A DNA stretch of 64,000 bases from PNAI01 sp035574295 (GTDB lineage: Bacteria; Pseudomonadota; Alphaproteobacteria; Rhizobiales; Xanthobacteraceae), in contig DATLYX010000078.1 in assembly GCA_035574295.1 (NCBI GenBank), forward strand, positions 1 to 64,000. Direction: 5' to 3'. Numbering within the stretch: the first letter of the stretch is position 1; each line of letters begins with the position of its first letter. A program made the position numbers and the translations under genes. Shown here in pieces: positions 15,365 to 23,158 of the stretch. The notes under the pieces are model-generated. The model was not told where the DNA came from and did not search any database. It saw only the letters and a list, made by a program, of their open reading frames with translations.

Positions 15365-17710
15365 ATGGCCCGCTCGACCGCCGACACGCCTCCTACGCCG
15401 CGCGCGACGCGAGGTCTCGCGTCGCTTGAGCGGGGTTTGAATATCGTCTCTCAAGCTATTGGCATTGCCGGGAAAAAAGAGCGTGTCGCACGGTCGGCAT
15501 CGCCGCCGATGATGCGCCAATATGATTTGATCGAGCGGGTGCGGCGCTACAATCCGCATACCGACGAGGCGCTGCTCAACCGCGCCTACGTCTACGCCAT
15601 GCGCGCGCATGGCGAGCAGAAGAGGGCCTCCGGCGACCCCTACTTCTCCCATCCACTTGAGGTTGCGGCCATCCTCACCGACTTCAAGCTCGATGACGCC
15701 ACAATTGCCGCGGCGCTGCTGCACGACACGATCGAGGACACGCCAAGCACGCGGGCCGAGATCGAGCAGATTTTCGGCGCGGAAATCGCTGCGCTGGTCG
15801 AAGGGCTGACCAAGCTGAAGAAGCTCGATCTGGTCTCGAAAGAGGCCAAGCAGGCGGAAAATCTTCGCAAGCTTCTTTTGGCGATCGTCGAGGATGTGCG
15901 GGTGCTTCTGGTCAAGCTCGCGGACCGCCTGCACAACATGCGCACCCTGCACTATCTCCCCGGCGACGTGCGCAAGCGCATGGCCGAGGAGACGCTCGAC
16001 ATTTACGCGCCGCTCGCCGGGCGGATCGGCATGTACGAGCTGCGCGAAGAGCTGGAGGATTTGGCGTTCCGGGAGCTCAATCCGGAGGGATATCAGGCGA
16101 TCAGCGAGCGCCTTGCGGCCTTGGCCGAGCGGCACAGAGATCTCATCTCGGTGATCGAGCAGGAGCTGATCACCAGACTTGCCGAGTCGGGCATCACGGC
16201 AGTGGTCAAGGGCCGCCAGAAGCGCGCCTATTCCATCTGGCGCAAAATGGAGCGCAAATCGGTGGGATTTGAGCAGCTCTCCGACATCTTCGGGTTCCGG
16301 GTGATCGTCAAGACGCTGCCGGAGTGCTATCGCGCGCTCGGCATCGTGCACGTGACCTGGCCCGTGGTTCCGGGCCGCTTCAAGGACTACATCTCCACGC
16401 CGAAGCAGAACGATTACCGCTCGATCCATACCACCGTGATCGGACCCGGGCAGCAGCGGGTCGAATTGCAGATCCGCACGGAGGAAATGGACAGGATCGC
16501 CGAATACGGCATTGCTGCGCATGCCTTCTACAAGGACGGCATCGGGTCGCCGACCGAGATGCTGTCGCGCGAGTCGAGTGCCTATGCCTGGCTGCGGCAC
16601 ACCATCGAGCTGTTGTCGGAAGGATCAAATCCTGAAGAATTCCTCGAGCACACCAAGCTCGAATTGTTCCACGACCAGGTGTTCTGCTTTACGCCGAAAG
16701 GCAAGCTCATCGCCCTGCCGCGCAAGGCCACGCCGATCGATTTCGCCTATGCGGTGCACACCGACATCGGCAACCAGGCGGTGGGTTGCAAGATCAACGG
16801 AAAACTTTCGCCACTGGTGTCCGAGCTCGCCAACGGCGACGAGGTGGAGATCATCACCTCGAAGGCGCAGACCGCGCCGCCGGCGGCCTGGGAATCCATC
16901 GTCGTGACCGGCAAGGCCCGCGCCGCGATCCGCAAGGCCACGCGCGCTGCGGTGCGCAATCAATACGCCGGGCTCGGCCGGCGGATCGTGGAGCGGCTCT
17001 GCCAGCGCGCCAAACGCGAATATTCCGACGAAAAACTCATCGGCGCGCTGCCCCGGCTGGCGCGGTCCTCGATCGAGGATGTGTTCGTTGCGGTGGGGCG
17101 GGGGGAAATGCGGCCGTCGGACGTGGCGCGCGCCATGTATCCGGACTACAAGGAAGAGCGCGTGGCACCGACGCCGCCGAAATCGGAGGCCGGCTGGTTC
17201 GGCCTGAAGAAGGCCAAGGCGGTGAAGTTCAAGGTGCCGGTGGTGCGCGGGGACGACGTGCCGATCCCGATTCGCGGCATCAACGACGATCTGCCGATCC
17301 GGTTTGCCCCGAACGGCGGCGCCGTGCCGGGAGACCGCATCGTCGGCATCCTCACGCCGGGCGAAGGCATCACCATCTACCCGATCCAGTCGCCTACGCT
17401 GAAGGAGTTCGAGGACACGCCGGAGCGATGGCTCGACGTGCGCTGGGACATCGACGAGCGCACCCCGCAGCGCTTTCCGGCGCGAATTGCGGTGCAGTCG
17501 ATGAACGAGCCGGGGACGCTGGCGCAGATCGCCCAGGTGATCGCCGAGCACGACGGCAACATCGACAATGTCCGCATGACGCGGCAATCGCCGGATTTTA
17601 CTTCGCTCACCATCGATCTTGAGGTCTATGACCTCAAGCACCTGAATTCGATCATCGCGCAAATCCGCGCCAAGAAGGTCGTGGCGAGCGTGGAACGGGT
17701 GACAGGGTGA
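15365..17710 (+). CDS. bifunctional (p)ppGpp synthetase/hydrolase (Rel/SpoT)
   Basis: 781 residues. The HD hydrolase domain (about 60-210) has HPLEVAAIL and LLHDTIEDT, both intact. The synthetase domain (about 260-380) has RFKDYISTPK, the RxKD form of bifunctional enzymes rather than the EFDD form of RelA. TGS (about 437-500) and a C-terminal ACT/RRM domain (about 705-780) complete the long architecture. As the only such gene here it probably controls the stringent response in both directions. ATG 15365 has GGAAA upstream; ATG 15509 or 15512 (MMRQYDL) would drop a poorly conserved 48-residue extension. Its last base triplet overlaps the pdxJ start (GTGA). Confidence 0.93.
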   Translation: MARSTADTPPTPRATRGLASLERGLNIVSQAIGIAGKKERVARSASPPMMRQYDLIERVRRYNPHTDEALLNRAYVYAMRAHGEQKRASGDPYFSHPLEVAAILTDFKLDDATIAAALLHDTIEDTPSTRAEIEQIFGAEIAALVEGLTKLKKLDLVSKEAKQAENLRKLLLAIVEDVRVLLVKLADRLHNMRTLHYLPGDVRKRMAEETLDIYAPLAGRIGMYELREELEDLAFRELNPEGYQAISERLAALAERHRDLISVIEQELITRLAESGITAVVKGRQKRAYSIWRKMERKSVGFEQLSDIFGFRVIVKTLPECYRALGIVHVTWPVVPGRFKDYISTPKQNDYRSIHTTVIGPGQQRVELQIRTEEMDRIAEYGIAAHAFYKDGIGSPTEMLSRESSAYAWLRHTIELLSEGSNPEEFLEHTKLELFHDQVFCFTPKGKLIALPRKATPIDFAYAVHTDIGNQAVGCKINGKLSPLVSELANGDEVEIITSKAQTAPPAAWESIVVTGKARAAIRKATRAAVRNQYAGLGRRIVERLCQRAKREYSDEKLIGALPRLARSSIEDVFVAVGRGEMRPSDVARAMYPDYKEERVAPTPPKSEAGWFGLKKAKAVKFKVPVVRGDDVPIPIRGINDDLPIRFAPNGGAVPGDRIVGILTPGEGITIYPIQSPTLKEFEDTPERWLDVRWDIDERTPQRFPARIAVQSMNEPGTLAQIAQVIAEHDGNIDNVRMTRQSPDFTSLTIDLEVYDLKHLNSIIAQIRAKKVVASVERVTG

Positions 17711-18507
17711 ACGAGGTCGTTCAACCGCAACCGACGCCGGGGGGCGGCGGCGCAGTCGCGCGCGTGCGCCTCGGCGTCAATGTCGATCACATCGCCACGA
17801 TCCGCAACGCGCGCGGCGGGCGGCATCCCGATCCGGTGCGTGCGGCCAAGATCGCGATCGCGGCCGGCGCAGACGGCATCACCGCTCACCTGCGCGAGGA
17901 TCGCCGCCATATCCGCGACGACGACATCGCCCGTCTGAAGGCGGAAATTGCAAAACCGCTCAATCTGGAGATGGCAGCGACGCCCGAGATGGTCGAGATC
18001 GCGATCAAGACGCGACCGCACGCGGCGTGCATCGTGCCGGAACGGCGCGCGGAGCGAACCACCGAGGGCGGACTGGATGCCGCGGGCAGCAGGCCGGCGC
18101 TTGCTCCGGTGGTGAGCGAGCTCAAAGCAGCGGGTATCCGCGTCTCGCTGTTCATCGCCGCCGAGCCGGTGCAGATCGAGGCGGCGGTTGCGCTCGGCGC
18201 GCCGGTGATCGAGATCCATACCGGCGCCTGGTGCGAGGCGTTGGCGCACGGGGATCGAACCGCAGCAGAGGCCGAATGGCAGCGGATCCAAGAGGGGGCG
18301 AGACGGGCAAAGCTCCTTGGGCTTGAGGTGCATGCGGGTCATGGGCTCGACTTCGCGACTGCCGAGCAAATTTCTTCTCTCCCGCAGATCGCGGAGCTCA
18401 ACATCGGGCACTTCATCGTCGGGGAAGCGGCCTACGTTGGGCTGCCGGAAGTGATCCGGCAGATGCGGGCCGCAATGGACCGCGGCCGCGCCAGGGCGCG
18501 GCCATGA
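17707..18507 (+). CDS. pdxJ: pyridoxine 5'-phosphate synthase
   Basis: 266 residues with the TIM-barrel signature RLGVNVDHIATIRNARGG at residues 21-39 (catalytic His), ITAHLREDRRHI (second catalytic His) and EIHTGAW. It joins 3-amino-2-oxopropyl phosphate with deoxyxylulose 5-phosphate to make pyridoxine phosphate (DXP-dependent vitamin B6 route). GTG 17707 overlaps the rel stop by four bases and its own stop overlaps acpS, so translation is coupled. The first 20 residues are a low-complexity Gly/Pro/Gln stretch and may not be conserved. Confidence 0.95.
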   Translation: MNEVVQPQPTPGGGGAVARVRLGVNVDHIATIRNARGGRHPDPVRAAKIAIAAGADGITAHLREDRRHIRDDDIARLKAEIAKPLNLEMAATPEMVEIAIKTRPHAACIVPERRAERTTEGGLDAAGSRPALAPVVSELKAAGIRVSLFIAAEPVQIEAAVALGAPVIEIHTGAWCEALAHGDRTAAEAEWQRIQEGARRAKLLGLEVHAGHGLDFATAEQISSLPQIAELNIGHFIVGEAAYVGLPEVIRQMRAAMDRGRARARP

Positions 18508-18920
18508 TTCTCGGCATCGGCTCGGACATCACCGACGTACGGCGAATCGCCAAAGTGATCGAGCGACACGGCGACCGTTTCCTCGACCGCATCTTTACTC
18601 CGGCGGAGCGGAAGCGCGCGGAAAGTCGCAAGAACCGGATCGAAACCTACGCCAAGCGTTTCGCCGCCAAGGAGGCCTGCGCCAAGGCACTGGGAACGGG
18701 ACTGCGGGGCGGTGTGTGGTGGCGGGACATGGGGGTGATCAATCTTTCATCGGGTCGGCCGACGATGCAATTGACCGGCGGCGCGTTGGCGCGGCTGAAG
18801 GCATTGACGCCGGAAGGCTTCGAAGCGCGCATCGACCTCACGATCACCGACGAGGGACCCATGGCGCAGGCATTCGTGATCATTTCGGCTGTCCCCGCCG
18901 GTTCCAAGCAGGGCGGCTGA
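18504..18920 (+). CDS. acpS: holo-[acyl-carrier-protein] synthase
   Basis: 138 residues, typical AcpS. It transfers 4'-phosphopantetheine from CoA to apo-ACP. ILGIGSDITDVRRI holds the Mg-binding Asp and YAKRFAAKEACAKALGTG the conserved Glu/Lys. ATG 18504 overlaps the pdxJ stop. Part of the usual alphaproteobacterial run pdxJ-acpS-lepB-rnc-era-recO. Confidence 0.95.
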   Translation: MILGIGSDITDVRRIAKVIERHGDRFLDRIFTPAERKRAESRKNRIETYAKRFAAKEACAKALGTGLRGGVWWRDMGVINLSSGRPTMQLTGGALARLKALTPEGFEARIDLTITDEGPMAQAFVIISAVPAGSKQGG

Positions 18921-19096
18921 GCCGATCCGACGGCGACCGTGCTCGGCATGCGCGAGACGCATTTAAGTTACTGTAGGATCAAGATAATTTCAGCCAAAGG
19001 CAATTCGTCCCAAGCCGCCGCGCCTCGGTTTGCGCGCTGCGGTGTCAGCGGCTACAAGGAGCCGCAGGGGGCGCTCGAAGCTGGTCGCGAGAGCCA
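18921..19096. other. intergenic region acpS / lepB
   Basis: 176 bp; includes an A+T-rich patch (18960-18990) with a GATAAT at 18983 that might be a -10 element for lepB, but no well-spaced -35. No RNA gene seen. Confidence 0.35.
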
Positions 19097-19864
19097 ATGA
19101 GCGTGATGGGAAAGACGAAAGAAAAGACCGCGAACCAGTTCGTCGAATTGGTGCGGCTTCTGATCCACGCCGGGATCATCGCGCTCGTAATCCGCACCTT
19201 TCTGTTCCAGCCCTTCAATATTCCCTCGGGCTCGATGAAAGCGACGCTGCTCGTCGGCGATTATCTTTTCGTGTCGAAATACAGCTATGGGTACAGCCGG
19301 TACTCCCTGCCGTTCATCAATCCATCGGCGTTCACCGGCCGCATCTTCGCATCGCCGCCCGAGCGCGGAGATATCGCGGTGTTTCGGCTGCCGTCGGACG
19401 ACTCCACCGATTACATCAAACGGGTGATCGGCCTGCCGGGTGACAGAATTCAGATGATCAACGGGCTGCTGCATATCAACGGCGAGCCGGTAAAGCGGCA
19501 GCAGTTGCCGGATTTCATCGGCGAGGCGCCCTGTCCGTTGAGCTTCGTCAACCGGGTCAAGCGCTGGCGCGAAACGTTGCCGAACGGCGTTTCCTACGAA
19601 ACGCTCGACTGCATGGATCACTCGGGCTTCCCGGACACCACGCCGGTGTTCGTCGTGCCCCCCAACCATTATTTCATGATGGGCGACAACCGCGACAATT
19701 CCACGGACAGCCGGTTTCCTTCGGTCGGGTTCGTGCCGTTCGACAACTTCGTCGGCAAGGCACAGATCATCTTCTTCTCGATCCAGGAAGGCGAGCTTGC
19801 CCGCGAGGTTTGGCGCTGGCCTTGGACGGTCCGGTGGTCGCGCCTATTTCATTTCGTGCGATGA
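19097..19864 (+). CDS. lepB: signal peptidase I
   Basis: 255 residues. One N-terminal membrane segment (about 18-38) precedes the catalytic Ser in IPSGSMKATL; general-base Lys lies in YIKRVIGLPGD; box E is MMGDNRDNSTDSR. It cleaves Sec and Tat signal peptides on the outer face of the inner membrane. ATG 19097 is used; ATG 19106 is an alternative. The stop overlaps the rnc start (ATGA), giving translational coupling. Confidence 0.95.
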   Translation: MSVMGKTKEKTANQFVELVRLLIHAGIIALVIRTFLFQPFNIPSGSMKATLLVGDYLFVSKYSYGYSRYSLPFINPSAFTGRIFASPPERGDIAVFRLPSDDSTDYIKRVIGLPGDRIQMINGLLHINGEPVKRQQLPDFIGEAPCPLSFVNRVKRWRETLPNGVSYETLDCMDHSGFPDTTPVFVVPPNHYFMMGDNRDNSTDSRFPSVGFVPFDNFVGKAQIIFFSIQEGELAREVWRWPWTVRWSRLFHFVR

Positions 19865-20658
19865 GGCGGCAGCAGGATACGCGCAGCGCAAGCGAACAGG
19901 TCACGGAGCGCCCAAAAGAGCGGCAGACCGCCGCCCGGCGAAAGAAAGTGCGCCGCGCCGAGACGGCGGTGGCCGCGCTGGAACGCGCAATCGGTTACCG
20001 CTTCCGCAACTCCGCGGTCCTGGACAATGCATTGACCCATGTGTCGGCGCTCGGCGGGGGCAGTCGCACCGGGAGCTACCAGCGGCTCGAATTCCTCGGC
20101 GATCACGTGTTGGGGCTGGTCATTTCCGACATGCTGTATCGCGCCTTTCCGCGGGCCGATGAAGGCGAGCTTTCACGGCGGCTTGCCGATCTGGTGCGGC
20201 GGGAAACCTGCGCGGAAGTTGCCCGGGCCATCGATCTCGGCGCGGCCATCAAGCTCGGAGCGTCCGAGGCCAGCGCCGGGGGGCGTGTGCGAACAGCCAT
20301 CCTCGCTGACGTGTGCGAGGCCCTGATCGGGGCCGTGTTCATCGATGGCGGCTATGCGGAAGCTGCGGCCATGATCGAGCGGCTATGGGGCGAGCGCATG
20401 CGCGTGCCGGCGCGGCCGCTGCGCGACCCCAAGACGCTGTTGCAGGAATGGGCCCAGGCGCGCGGGCTGCCGACGCCGGTCTATCGGGAGATCGGACGCA
20501 CCGGCCCGCAGCACAGTCCCGAATTCCGCATTGCCGTTGCGCTGCCAAACCGGGAGCAGGCGGAAGGCTTCGGCAGCTCGAAGCGGGCGGCCGAGCAGGC
20601 CGCGGCCGCCGCCATGCTGGCGCGCGAGGGCGTGCGGTTGGACCGCATCGATGGCTGA
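19861..20658 (+). CDS. rnc: ribonuclease III
   Basis: 265 residues. A basic extension of about 30 residues is followed by the RNase III domain with YQRLEFLGDHVLGLVISDML (signature acidic residues) and ADVCEALIGAVFIDGGY, then a C-terminal dsRNA-binding domain (DPKTLLQEWAQARGLPTPVY...SSKRAAEQAAAAAML). It processes rRNA precursors and other double-stranded RNAs. It overlaps lepB by 4 and era by 8 bases. Confidence 0.95.
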   Translation: MRRQQDTRSASEQVTERPKERQTAARRKKVRRAETAVAALERAIGYRFRNSAVLDNALTHVSALGGGSRTGSYQRLEFLGDHVLGLVISDMLYRAFPRADEGELSRRLADLVRRETCAEVARAIDLGAAIKLGASEASAGGRVRTAILADVCEALIGAVFIDGGYAEAAAMIERLWGERMRVPARPLRDPKTLLQEWAQARGLPTPVYREIGRTGPQHSPEFRIAVALPNREQAEGFGSSKRAAEQAAAAAMLAREGVRLDRIDG

Positions 20659-21565
20659 GGCGGCTAAGGCTGCGACCCGCTGCGGCTTCATTGCATTGAT
20701 CGGGGCGCCCAACGCCGGGAAATCCACCCTGGTGAATGCGCTGGTCGGCACGAAAGTTGCCATCGTCACCCCGAAGGTGCAGACAACGCGGACCCTCGTG
20801 CGCGGTATCGCCATGGTCGACGGGGCCCAGCTCGTGTTCGTCGATACCCCGGGCATTTTTGCGCCGCGGCGTCGTCTCGATCGCGCCATGGTGACCACGG
20901 CTTGGGGGGGCGCGCGGGACGCCGACATTGTCGGGGTGATCATCGACGCCAAGCAGGGCCTTGATGCAGAGGCTTCGGCAATCCTTGAGCGGCTGCACGA
21001 GATTTCTCGGCCAAAGGTGCTCATCCTCAACAAGGTGGATCTGGTGGAGAAGACTTCGCTGCTGCAATCGGCGAGCCAGGCGAACGAACGGGCGAGATTC
21101 GAGGCCACCTTCATGATCTCGGCGCTCAACGGCGACGGTGTCGACGACATCAGGCGCTGGTTTGCGGCGCACGTGCCGGAGGGGCCATGGCATTTTCCGG
21201 CCGACGAGGTGTCGGATGCGCCGTTGCGTCTGTTCGCGGCGGAAATTACGCGCGAGAAGCTGTATCTGCAACTGCACCAGGAGTTGCCGTATCAATCGAC
21301 GGTGGAGACCGACCGCTGGGAAGAGCGACCGGACGGATCGGTGCGCGTCGAGCAGACGATTTATGTGGAGCGGGAAGGCCAGCGCAAAATCGTGCTCGGT
21401 AAGGGCGGCCGGACCATCAAGGCAATCGGCGAAGCCGCGCGTAAGGAACTCGCCGATCTCCTTGAGCGCCGCGTGCATCTGTTTCTGTTCGTCAAAGTGC
21501 GCAAGGATTGGGGTGACGACCCAGAGCGCTACCGGCAGATGGGGTTGGAATACCCGAAGGACTGA
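20651..21565 (+). CDS. era: GTPase Era
   Basis: 304 residues from ATG 20651, which overlaps the rnc end. G1 GAPNAGKST, G3 VDTPG and G4 LNKVD are present, followed by a C-terminal KH domain with VLGKGGRTIKAIG. It binds the 3' end of 16S rRNA and assists 30S assembly. Placement after rnc is the classical rnc-era order. Unlike most Era proteins, G3 is followed by IFAPRRRLD, the usual alphaproteobacterial variation. Confidence 0.95.
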   Translation: MAEAAKAATRCGFIALIGAPNAGKSTLVNALVGTKVAIVTPKVQTTRTLVRGIAMVDGAQLVFVDTPGIFAPRRRLDRAMVTTAWGGARDADIVGVIIDAKQGLDAEASAILERLHEISRPKVLILNKVDLVEKTSLLQSASQANERARFEATFMISALNGDGVDDIRRWFAAHVPEGPWHFPADEVSDAPLRLFAAEITREKLYLQLHQELPYQSTVETDRWEERPDGSVRVEQTIYVEREGQRKIVLGKGGRTIKAIGEAARKELADLLERRVHLFLFVKVRKDWGDDPERYRQMGLEYPKD

Positions 21566-21596
21566 TCCGGCGGTTATCGCGATCGGGCAGGGCAGC

Positions 21597-22346
21597 ATGG
21601 AATGGACCGACGAAGGGATCATTCTCGGCAGCCGGCGGCACGGCGAGGCTCACGCGATCGTCGAATTGATGACACGCGGCCATGGCCGCCATCTCGGGCT
21701 CGTGCGCGGGGGAACGGGCGCGCGCCTGCGGCCGGGATTGCAGCCGGGAAATTTTGTACGCGCCACCTGGCGCGCGCGGCTCGACGAGCATCTCGGGAAT
21801 TACAGCATCGAGGTGCTGACCGTGCATGCGGCGTCGGCGCCGGCCAAGTCGCACGTGCTGTACGGCGTGACGCATCTTGCGGCGCTGTGTCGGCTGCTGC
21901 CCGAACGCGATCCGCATCCGGCGGTGTACGAAGCATTAGGCGAAGCGCTCAACCGGCTGGAAAACGCAACAGCAGGAGCAACGGCAATCGTCCGATTCGA
22001 GATGGGGCTGTTGGCGGAGCTAGGGTTTGGCCTCGATCTGGCCCGTTGCGCCGCAACGGGCCAGACGGATGACCTGCGCTACATCTCGCCGAACACCGGC
22101 CGGGCGGTGTCCGGCCAGGCGGGAGAGCCGTGGCGGGAGCGTCTGTTCCGGCTGCCGGCATTTCTTGCAGCCGACGTCCAGCCCACGCATGGAGATATTG
22201 CCGACGGATTCGCGCTGACCGGCTTCTTCCTGCGGCGGCACGTGCTCGACCCGCGCGGCCTGCACTTCGCCGAGGCGCGCGAGCGTTTCATCGCGGCGGT
22301 GACCGGCCAGCACACAATCCGCCCCGACGCAGAAGAGCGCCGGTAG
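21597..22346 (+). CDS. recO: DNA repair protein RecO
   Basis: 249 residues. An N-terminal OB fold (MEWTDEGIILGSRRHGEAHAIVELMTRGHG) is followed by a helical domain ending LTGFFLRRHVL. It loads RecA with RecR in the RecFOR recombination pathway. ATG 21597 follows era by 31 bp. No zinc-finger cysteine cluster is present. Last gene of the run that starts at rel; convergent with the small exported protein gene downstream. Confidence 0.92.
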   Translation: MEWTDEGIILGSRRHGEAHAIVELMTRGHGRHLGLVRGGTGARLRPGLQPGNFVRATWRARLDEHLGNYSIEVLTVHAASAPAKSHVLYGVTHLAALCRLLPERDPHPAVYEALGEALNRLENATAGATAIVRFEMGLLAELGFGLDLARCAATGQTDDLRYISPNTGRAVSGQAGEPWRERLFRLPAFLAADVQPTHGDIADGFALTGFFLRRHVLDPRGLHFAEARERFIAAVTGQHTIRPDAEERR

Positions 22347-22380
22347 CGGACTGCGTTTCTACGCCCTGAGGTCTGCCTTA

Positions 22381-22656
22381 TCAGTAGTAGTAGTAATGGC
22401 GCCGCCAGTACGGGCGATGATAGCCGTAATACCAGCCGTATGGCCGGTAATGCCGGCGCGGGACCCACCAGCAGCGCCGGAAGCCGCGCCAGTCGTAGCG
22501 GCAAACCCAGCGTGCCTCCTGCACCAGATTCGTGCTCTCGGCTGCGTCGCGTACCGCGCCTTGCGTCATCGGAGTCATCGCCTGCGCGCGGCTCGCAAAG
22601 CCCGCCGCTGAAACGACCGTGATGGCTGCGGCGGCTGCCACAAGGATCTTACGCAT
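22381..22656 (-). CDS. small exported Tyr/Arg-rich protein
   Basis: 91 residues. ATG 22656 is set by GGAGG 7 bp upstream. A clear Sec signal peptide (MRKILVAAAAAITVVSAAGFASRAQA) gives a mature protein of about 65 residues. The C-terminal half is a run of Tyr, Arg, Trp, His, Pro and Gly (RRHYRPYGWYYGYHRP...) ending in four Tyr; two Cys in VCRYDWRGFRRCWW could pair. Small exported proteins of this composition are common in Rhizobiales and their function is unknown to me. A possible EcfG-type promoter lies at 22713-22738, suggesting general-stress expression. Confidence 0.78.
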   Translation of the reverse strand: MRKILVAAAAAITVVSAAGFASRAQAMTPMTQGAVRDAAESTNLVQEARWVCRYDWRGFRRCWWVPRRHYRPYGWYYGYHRPYWRRHYYYY

Positions 22657-22712
22657 CACTTTCCTCCATGTTTGTCGCGCGGCAAGCCCGCGCGAATAGC
22701 GTCCACATGCAT

Positions 22713-22738
22713 AACCAAAATTGGTCGAGTGCGGTTCC
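22713..22738 (-). promoter_or_regulatory. candidate EcfG (general stress response sigma) promoter
   Basis: On the minus strand, GGAAC (22738-22734), 17 bp, then GGTT (22716-22713). Alphaproteobacterial EcfG promoters read GGAAC-N16-18-CGTT, so one base of the -10 differs. It would start transcription about 50 nt before the ATG at 22656. Confidence 0.4.
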
Positions 22739-22959
22739 CGACGATTCAACGCAAGAACCCTTAATCTGCGATTGCAAACTTGTTCATCGAGCGTTCATCA
22801 AATTGAGTCGGAGCGAACTTCAGGTTGTTGTTCCGCACATTCGCGTGCGACATGGCGCCGCGCGGCTGATTTTGCAAACGTCGAGACGACGGCACCAGGT
22901 GCAGTGTGCGCGGATTGGTTGGTCGCGCCTAATCCGAGACGCGGCAAAGGCGATGCACG

Positions 22960-22985
22960 AGGCCCGATTGGCTCGGTGCCTTTTT
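22960..22985 (+). terminator. orphan intrinsic-terminator-like hairpin upstream of parC
   Basis: AGGCCCGA (22960-22967) pairs with TCGG(T)GCCT (22973-22981, one bulged T) around a 5-nt loop, and T22981-T22985 gives a T run. No protein gene ends before it on this strand, so it may end a small RNA or an attenuated leader. Confidence 0.4.
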
Positions 22986-23158
22986 GTCTGTCCGGCAATC
23001 GTTCCCATACGCAGTGCGTGCCGCAGTGCGTCGGGCGCCCGCAAGACCGCATTGCCGGAGCGCGGCCGTTCAAGGCGGCTGAGAAGGCCGCCAAATGCCG
23101 ATAAATTCGATCGAGTTGTGCTGTTGTCCTCAGATCGTTGTTGCGCTACCCAGCGGCC

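Larger units (their letters stand above)
22657..23158. other. 502-bp intergenic region between the small exported protein gene and parC
   Basis: Divergent leader region. It holds the possible EcfG promoter (minus strand, 22713-22738) and an intrinsic-terminator-like hairpin on the plus strand (22960-22985) that no gene accounts for. Frames open across it have unlike-protein composition and no supported start. The parC promoter was not identified. Confidence 0.5.
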
